This document shows positions 59,242-64,000 of a DNA stretch of 64,000 nucleotides, piece after piece. The first letter of the stretch is position 1; every line of letters starts with the position of its first letter. The notes beneath the pieces were generated by a model. That model was not told the origin of the DNA, did not search any database, and saw only the letters and a list, made by a program, of their open reading frames with translations. A program made the translations under genes and the position numbers. Source of the stretch: Chelatococcus caeni (GTDB lineage: Bacteria > Pseudomonadota > Alphaproteobacteria > Rhizobiales > Beijerinckiaceae); NCBI RefSeq assembly GCF_014196925.1, contig NZ_JACIEN010000002.1, forward strand, positions 124,001-188,000. Reading direction: 5' to 3'.

Positions 59242-59626
59242 AGCGCCTGATCGCTTTAAATCGGTACGCGCATCGATCCTCCCCCATATGGGGGAGGTGG
59301 CGCCGTGAAGCGGCGACGGAGGGGGCGCGCGGTTGACATCAGAGCACCGGCCTTGACCCCGCCCGTCTCGCGCCTGCGGCGCGATCCACCCTCCCCTTGA
59401 GGGGAGGGATCAAGTCCCCCGCGCGGCGACTTGAATTTCCATTGCGTTCATGTTGCCGCCCACCAAAAGCGGCTCCCCGCATCATTTCACAAACCATGTC
59501 TGTCGACCGCGCGCCGGCACGCGATTCGCGCGGCGCTTGCGCTGCTTCGGGAACGCGCTAACATGTCAGAAAGAACATAAAAGCGGTCCCTGATCATTGC
59601 GGGGACGATCCTTTGGGGGGATCCAC
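59242..59626. other. Gene-free stretch with palindromes, upstream of the DapA-like gene
   Basis: 385 bases without a credible gene. It holds two strong palindromes (59278-59297 and 59389-59408) and two CGCCG-type hairpins, then the promoter region of the next operon, of which only the GGGGGG ribosome site at 59615-59620 is clear. The palindromes look like dispersed repeats. Confidence 0.6.
59278..59408. repeat. Cluster of palindromes after the cyclic-nucleotide-binding gene
   Basis: CCTCCCCCAT / ATGGGGGAGG at 59278-59297 is a perfect 20-base palindrome; CGCCG/CGGCG pairs at 59301-59315; CCCTCCCC / GGGGAGGG at 59389-59408 with a TTGA loop. Such blocks recur in alphaproteobacterial intergenic DNA; no second copy was found in the window. 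Confidence 0.6.
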
Positions 59627-60520
59627 GTGAGCGAGCCGCAACGTTTCGGCCTGTCCGCCGCCCTGGTTTCACCGTTCGACGAGCGGGGCGGGCCCGATCT
59701 CGCACGGCTCGTCGGCCATGCCCGCGCCGTCCTCGCCGAAGGCTGCGACAGCATCACGCTTTTCGGCACGACGGGCGAAGGCTTCTCCCTCCCGCTGCGC
59801 GAGCGCGCCGCCATGCTCGGCGCCGTGGCGGGAGCCGGCATTTCGCTGGACAAGGTTTATGCGGGCGTATCGGCAACGACCGTGGCCGAGGCCGCCGAAC
59901 AGGCGGAGCTCGCCCTGTCGGCCGGCGTGCGCGGCCTGCTGGTGGCGCCGCCCTTCTATCTCAAGGGCGTCGACGACGAGGGGCTCTACGGCTGGTTCCG
60001 CGATTTTCTCGGGCGCCTCGGCGGCGAGGCGCGCGGCGTCATCCTCTACCATATCCCCGGGCAGACGGCGGTGCCGCTGTCGAGCAGCCTGGTGCGGCGC
60101 CTGCGCGATGCCTTCGGCGGCGTCATCGCCGGCATCAAGGATTCCTCGGGGGACTGGGCGACGACGGAGCGCTTCCTCGCCGACCACGGCGACATCGCCG
60201 TCCTCGTCGGCGACGAGCGCCTGCTGGCGCGCGCGGTGCGCCACGGCGCCGAGGGCAGCATCTGCGGCCTCGCCAACATCACCCCGGCGCTGCTGCGGCC
60301 CCTCGTCCACGAGGGCCGCGACGACCGCCACGTCAATGCGCTCGTCGAAGCCATCGTGAGCCTGCCAGTGCTGCCGGCGGTGAAGGCCCTTGTCGCCCAC
60401 CGGCGCGGCGACGAGGGTTATTGTCGCGTGCGCCCGCCGCTCGTGCCGCTCGCCGCGGCGGATCGGAATCAGCTCGTTGCCGCCTTCGAGGCCATCACCG
60501 GCGAGCCGGCTGGCGCCTGA
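59627..60520 (+). CDS. DapA/NanA-family aldolase or lyase
   Basis: TIM-barrel class I aldolase of the dihydrodipicolinate synthase/N-acetylneuraminate lyase family. Substrate loop FGTTGEGFSL at 46-55, Tyr141 in LYHIPGQT and Schiff-base Lys171 in AGIKDSSGD. The arginine that marks true DapA (as in YNVPSRT) is replaced by Gln146, so lysine synthesis is unlikely. Because a TRAP transporter follows it, a catabolic lyase for a sugar acid or keto-acid is more probable. 297 residues from the GTG at 59627, with GGGGGGATCCAC before it; an ORF start at 59597 has no ribosome site. Confidence 0.85.
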   Translation: MSEPQRFGLSAALVSPFDERGGPDLARLVGHARAVLAEGCDSITLFGTTGEGFSLPLRERAAMLGAVAGAGISLDKVYAGVSATTVAEAAEQAELALSAGVRGLLVAPPFYLKGVDDEGLYGWFRDFLGRLGGEARGVILYHIPGQTAVPLSSSLVRRLRDAFGGVIAGIKDSSGDWATTERFLADHGDIAVLVGDERLLARAVRHGAEGSICGLANITPALLRPLVHEGRDDRHVNALVEAIVSLPVLPAVKALVAHRRGDEGYCRVRPPLVPLAAADRNQLVAAFEAITGEPAGA

Positions 60521-60632
60521 GACCATCCCGCGGCGGCCTGTCGCCGCTATGGGGCACGGATCGCCCGGCCGCCCATCGGCCGGGTCAAGAACGACGGCAA
60601 AGCCGCGCCATGATCCAATGGGAGGACAAACG

Positions 60633-61625
60633 ATGCACGGTGTCAGCAGACGGACGTTTCTCGCCGGCAGTGCGGCGCTCGGGGCCGGCGTGTTCATGCC
60701 GGCGATCGCGAGGGCGCAGGCCACGGTGATCCGCTGGGGCGAGATGCTGCCCCAGTCGCACCCGCAGGTGCAGATGATCGACCGCATCGCGGCCGAGGTA
60801 AAGGAGAAATCCGGCGGGCGCATCGACATCCAGAGCTTCCCCAACGGCCAGCTCGGATCAGGCAAGGACATGATGGACGCCGTCGTCTCCGGCGCCCTTG
60901 CGTTCACGACGGACGGCGCGGCGGCCCTCGGCGCGCTGCTGCCGCAGCTCTCGGTGATCGAGGCGCCCTATCTGTGGCGCGATGCCGCCCACATGACGAA
61001 GGCCGGCTCCTCGCCCATCTTCGCCAAGATGAACGAGGATCTCGTCAGCCGGCGCGGCCTGCGCATGCTCGCCATCACCTATTACGGCAAGCGCCACCTG
61101 ACGACGGGCAGCAAGGAGGTACGCTCGGCGGCCGACATGGCCGGCTTCAAGCTGCGCGTGCCGCCGGTCGACACGTTCCGCGCCATGGCCGAGGCCTGGG
61201 GGGCGCGTGCGACGCCGATCAACTTCAACGAGCTCTACCTCGCCCTGAGCCAAGGGGCGGTCGACGGGCAGGAGAACCCGCTGCCGACCATTCACAGCGC
61301 CAAGCTCGCCGAGGTGCAGAAATATCTTGTCCTGACCGGCCACATCATCACGCCGCGGCTCGTCATCGCCAACGAGGCGGCCCTGAAGGGGCTCTCGGCG
61401 GAGGACCGCGCGATCCTCGACGCGGCCATCGCCAACGGGGCCAAGTGGCAGGATGCCGAGCTCTCGCGCCAGGAAGGCGAGCTCATCGGCACGTTGAAGA
61501 CGGCGGGCATGACGATCATCGAGCCTGACGTGGAGAGCTTCCGCAAACCGGTGCTGGAGCAGCTGCCGCCGAAGTTCGAGGAGAAATGGGGTAAGGGCAC
61601 CTGGGACGCGCTTGCCGCGCTCTGA
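60633..61625 (+). CDS. dctP: TRAP transporter solute-binding protein
   Basis: Periplasmic binding protein of a TRAP-type importer. Signal peptide GVSRRTFLAGSAALGAGVFMPAIARAQA, with an SRRTFL twin-arginine-like start, cleaves near 29. The fold is the DctP family (VIRWGEMLPQSHPQVQMIDRIAAEVKEKSGGRI ... FKLRVPPVDTFRAMAEAWGARATPINFNELYLALSQGAVDGQENPLP), with the conserved arginine in LRVPP. 330 residues. ATG 60633 follows GGGAGGACAAACG. First of dctP-dctQ-dctM; ligand probably a sugar acid or other carboxylate. Confidence 0.93.
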   Translation: MHGVSRRTFLAGSAALGAGVFMPAIARAQATVIRWGEMLPQSHPQVQMIDRIAAEVKEKSGGRIDIQSFPNGQLGSGKDMMDAVVSGALAFTTDGAAALGALLPQLSVIEAPYLWRDAAHMTKAGSSPIFAKMNEDLVSRRGLRMLAITYYGKRHLTTGSKEVRSAADMAGFKLRVPPVDTFRAMAEAWGARATPINFNELYLALSQGAVDGQENPLPTIHSAKLAEVQKYLVLTGHIITPRLVIANEAALKGLSAEDRAILDAAIANGAKWQDAELSRQEGELIGTLKTAGMTIIEPDVESFRKPVLEQLPPKFEEKWGKGTWDALAAL

Positions 61626-61692
61626 CGTTTCGCCTGTCCTCTCCTGATGCGGGGTCTCCGGTGGAGGCCCCGCCCCGACTTCGGATGCTGCC

Positions 61693-62190
61693 ATGCTGCG
61701 CCTTGCCGGGCTTCTCGCGGACCGGGCGGTTGCCGCCGCCGCGGTCCTGCTTCTCCTTGCGCTTCTTGCCTGCGTCTTTCTCGGCGTCGTGTTCAGGCTG
61801 GTGAACCAGCCGCTCGCCTGGTCCGACGAGATGGCGCAATACCTGATGGTATGGACGGCCTTCGTCGGCTGGATCCTGGCCGCGCGGCGGCGCAGCCACA
61901 TCCGCATCACGGTAGTCATCGACCAGCTGCCGCCGCCCCTGCGCCGGGGGGCCGAGGTGCTGATCCAGCTCGCGGTCGCCGCGCTCGGCATGGTGCTCCT
62001 GTCGCGCAGCTTCGGGTTGATCGAGCGCAACTTCGACGTGGAGTGGGTCAGCCTGCCGCTCTCGGCTGCGCTCGTCTACGTGCCGATGCCGATCGCCGGC
62101 TTCGCCGTCGTGGCGCAGGCGCTCGTCGAGATCGCGGAGGTGCTCGCTGGCGCACGCCGGCGCGATTCCGAGGCGGGGGCCGCGCCATGA
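61693..62190 (+). CDS. dctQ: TRAP transporter small permease
   Basis: DctQ-type membrane subunit with four spans (about 15-35, 48-66, 88-108, 125-150). The conserved WSDEMAQYLMVWTAFVGWILAARRRSHIRI block lies near 42-72. 165 residues. Its stop overlaps the dctM start by four bases (ATGA). Works with DctP and DctM to import the ligand with sodium. Confidence 0.93.
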   Translation: MLRLAGLLADRAVAAAAVLLLLALLACVFLGVVFRLVNQPLAWSDEMAQYLMVWTAFVGWILAARRRSHIRITVVIDQLPPPLRRGAEVLIQLAVAALGMVLLSRSFGLIERNFDVEWVSLPLSAALVYVPMPIAGFAVVAQALVEIAEVLAGARRRDSEAGAAP

Positions 62191-63473
62191 CCGCCGTGAT
62201 GGCCGAGATCCTCGTCGTCTGGTTCGCCGCGCTCCTGCTCGGCCTGCCGCTCTTCGCCTCCATGGGGCTTGCGGCCTTCGCCTTCGTCGTCATCAACGGC
62301 ATGCCGGTCGACATCGTGCCGCAGAAGATCGCCCAGGCGGCCAATTCCTTCCCCATCCTCGCCGCGCCGCTGTTCATCCTGATGGGCAACATCATGAACT
62401 CGGCCGGCATCACGGACCGGATCTTCGCCTTCGCCCGCGCCTGCGTTAGCTGGATGCGCGGCGGGCTGTGCCACGCCAATATCCTCGCCAGCGTGATCTT
62501 CGCCGGCATGTCGGGCTCGGCCGTGGCGGATGCGGGCGGCGTCGGCTCGCTCGAGATCAAGGCGATGCGCCAGGAGGGCTACGATCCGGAGACCGCCGCG
62601 GCCATCACGGCCGCCTCGGCGACCATCGGGCCGATCATCCCGCCGTCGCTGCCCATGGTGATCTACGGGGTCAGCGCCGATGTCTCCATCGGCGGGCTGT
62701 TCCTCGCCGGCGTCATTCCGGGCCTGCTGATGGCGCTCGCCCTCTCCGCCATGGTCACGGTCGTCGCCACGCGGCGCGCCATGCCGCGCCATCCCTTCGC
62801 AGGCTTGAGGACCCTCGCCGTCGCCTACCGACGGGCGCACTGGGCGCTGATGACGCCGGTCATCCTCTTCGGCGGCATGATGAGCGGCATCATGACGCCG
62901 ACCGAGGCCGCCGCCGTGGCCTCCGTCTATGCCCTCTTCCTCGGGCTCGTCGTCTACCGTGACTTCGACCTGAGGCAATTGCCGCGCATCATCGTCGACA
63001 CCGTGGAGACGACCGGGATCGTGCTGGCACTCGTCATGACCGCGGCGGCGCTCGCCTGGTGCCTGTCGATCTCGCGCATCCCGCAGACGCTCGGGCCGAT
63101 GATCATCGGCGCCGTGGGCGACCCGCTCGTCTTCCTTCTCATCGTCAATGTGCTGCTGCTCGTCGTCGGCTGCGTCATGGAGGCGCTGGCGGCGATGCTC
63201 ATCCTCATCCCGATCCTGGTGCCCATCGCCGTCCAGTTCGGCATCGATCCCGTGCAGTTCGGCCTCATCTTCGTGCTCAACCTGATGATCGGCACGATCA
63301 CGCCGCCGGTGGGCGTCGTCCTCTTCGTCACGGCGCGCATCGCCAACATCCGCTTCGAGGCGATGTCGCGGGCCATCGTGCCGTGGATGTTGCCGCTTGT
63401 CGCGGTACTGCTCGCCGCCACCTTCTGGCCGCCGCTGACGACCTGGCTGCCGGGGCTCGTGCTGGGGCGGTGA
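62187..63473 (+). CDS. dctM: TRAP transporter large permease
   Basis: DctM large subunit, the sodium-driven channel. 428 residues with about 12 spans. Family blocks: PLFILMGNIMNSAGITDRIF near 63-82, SVIFAGMSGSAVADAGGVGSLEIKAMRQEGYDPETAAAITAASATIGPIIPPSLPMVIYG near 103-160 and GTITPPVGVVLFVTARIA near 371-388. Starts at the ATG 62187 in the dctQ stop; a longer frame from 61647 is spurious. Ends in the stem of a hairpin. Confidence 0.95.
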   Translation: MTAVMAEILVVWFAALLLGLPLFASMGLAAFAFVVINGMPVDIVPQKIAQAANSFPILAAPLFILMGNIMNSAGITDRIFAFARACVSWMRGGLCHANILASVIFAGMSGSAVADAGGVGSLEIKAMRQEGYDPETAAAITAASATIGPIIPPSLPMVIYGVSADVSIGGLFLAGVIPGLLMALALSAMVTVVATRRAMPRHPFAGLRTLAVAYRRAHWALMTPVILFGGMMSGIMTPTEAAAVASVYALFLGLVVYRDFDLRQLPRIIVDTVETTGIVLALVMTAAALAWCLSISRIPQTLGPMIIGAVGDPLVFLLIVNVLLLVVGCVMEALAAMLILIPILVPIAVQFGIDPVQFGLIFVLNLMIGTITPPVGVVLFVTARIANIRFEAMSRAIVPWMLPLVAVLLAATFWPPLTTWLPGLVLGR

Positions 63474-63488
63474 GGCCTCGCGGCCTCA
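63471..63488. terminator. Hairpin between convergent dctM and cupin genes
   Basis: TGAGGCC (63471-63477) pairs with GGCCTCA (63482-63488) across TCGC. The stop codons of both genes are the outer bases of the stem. No T-run follows. Confidence 0.45.
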
Positions 63489-63941
63489 GCGCGGGATCGG
63501 CCGCCAGCCGGGCGGCGCCATCTCGAAGCCGTCGAAGGTGAAGCCCGGCGCCACCGTGCAGCCGACGAGGGTGAAGGCGCCGAGGCTCGTCGCCGTCTGC
63601 CACCAGCCCGCGGGCACGACGCATTGCGGCCGCTCGCCCGCGGGAAGGTCGGCGCCGAGACGATGGGCTTGCGTTTCGTGCCCGTCGGACGACAGGGTCA
63701 GCACCAGCGGCGCGCCGAGATACCAGTGCCAGACCTCGGCGGCGTCGACGCGGTGCCAGTGGGACGTGCCGCCGGGCCCCAGCAGGTAGTAGATCAGCGT
63801 CGAGGCGGCGCGCCCGCCCTCTGCCGCCCGCGGGTCGCGATAGGTCTCGCGGAACCAGCCGCCCTCCGGGTGGGGCTGAAGATCGAGCAGGCGGACGATG
63901 GCCTCCGCCGTGAGCGCTTCCTGTCCGTTCGCTGGCAGCAT
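63486..63941 (-). CDS. Cupin family protein (DUF985)
   Basis: A single-domain cupin of 151 residues, family DUF985/cupin_5. LDLQPHPEGGWFRETYRDP near 19-37, STLIYYLLGPGGTSHWHRVDAAEVWHWYLG with histidines that may bind metal, and the end CTVAPGFTFDGFEMAPPGW. No reaction is established for this family. ATG 63941-63939 overlaps the stop of the preceding gene (TGATG), so it is downstream in an operon that continues beyond the window. Confidence 0.9.
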   Translation of the reverse strand: MLPANGQEALTAEAIVRLLDLQPHPEGGWFRETYRDPRAAEGGRAASTLIYYLLGPGGTSHWHRVDAAEVWHWYLGAPLVLTLSSDGHETQAHRLGADLPAGERPQCVVPAGWWQTATSLGAFTLVGCTVAPGFTFDGFEMAPPGWRPIPR

Positions 63942-64000
63942 CAGAACCGGTCCTTCCAGGCGCGGAGCGCGGCGAAGACGTCCTCAGCCGGCCGGCCGGG
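63941..64000 (-). CDS. C-terminal end of an unidentified protein (runs off right edge)
   Basis: The last 19 codons of a minus-strand gene, ending AEDVFAALRAWKDRF and a TGA that shares a base with the cupin start. The coupling and plausible sequence argue for a real gene, but too little is visible to name it. Confidence 0.55.
   Translation of the reverse strand, partial: PGRPAEDVFAALRAWKDRF

Noticed and set aside
59627-60520. True lysine-pathway dapA
   Set aside because: The DapA arginine is replaced by glutamine and the gene is followed by a TRAP importer, which suits a catabolic lyase better.

Overview
The window is a high-GC, gene-dense stretch of chromosome from an alphaproteobacterium, most likely a member of the Hyphomicrobiales (Rhizobiales). 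This is inferred from gene order (hslV-GNAT-hslU, hisB-DUF2628-hisH-hisA-hisF-hisE, maf-ppsR | hemE-hemJ-rho, mnmE-mnmG-rsmG-parA-parB facing leuS-lptE-holA), from protein signatures (an AccD with a degenerate zinc ribbon, a Mur-type Fur, HemJ, LptE, ParAB) and from a CtrA-type site. The family or genus cannot be fixed by eye. No rRNA, tRNA, CRISPR array, insertion sequence or prophage was recognised.

Layout. 0-25.8 kb is almost entirely on the minus strand: folC-accD, trpF-trpB-trpA, a LapA-domain protein, ihfB, sppA, rpsA, trmB, metK, then a long coupled run phoH-ybeY-corC-like-lnt-XRE regulator, followed by miaB, an acyltransferase, fur/mur, rimI, tsaB, an Nfu protein, a Usp protein, trpS, murJ and hslV-GNAT-hslU. 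26.0-31.2 kb (plus) is the histidine cluster ending in coaA; it is interrupted between hisH and hisA by about 0.6 kb of AT-richer DNA with a small opposing gene, a candidate small RNA and DnaA-box-like repeats. 31.3-39.9 kb (mostly minus) holds adenosine kinase, XRE, Smr, mltA, a Tim44-like protein, secB (plus), dnaQ, coaE, aroE, maf and ppsR.

The gap at 39928-40378, between ppsR and hemE, has the features expected of the replication origin: divergent flanks, a perfect TTAA-N7-TTAA CtrA site, DnaA-box-like and TGGGGA motifs and an AT-rich tract. Four parS sites (31214, 37111, 46889, 49163) surround it, and parA-parB lie 9-11 kb to the right. To the left most genes read on the minus strand and to the right most core genes read on the plus strand, as expected if they follow replication forks leaving this point.

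40.4-51.3 kb carries hemE, hemJ, rho, a YyaL-like thioredoxin-domain protein, mnmE, mnmG, rsmG, parA and parB; 51.3-55.5 kb holds leuS-lptE-holA on the minus strand. The right end (55.7-64 kb) is more accessory: a YggS PLP protein, a HAD phosphatase with an L,D-transpeptidase, an OmpR-type regulator with a cyclic-nucleotide-binding-domain protein, a DapA/NanA-family lyase with a complete TRAP transporter (dctP-dctQ-dctM), and a cupin. Two copies of a REP-like palindromic repeat sit in convergent intergenic gaps (about 31.3 and 56.6 kb). No wholly new protein system was found; the most rewarding parts are the origin/parS region and the insertion in the his cluster.
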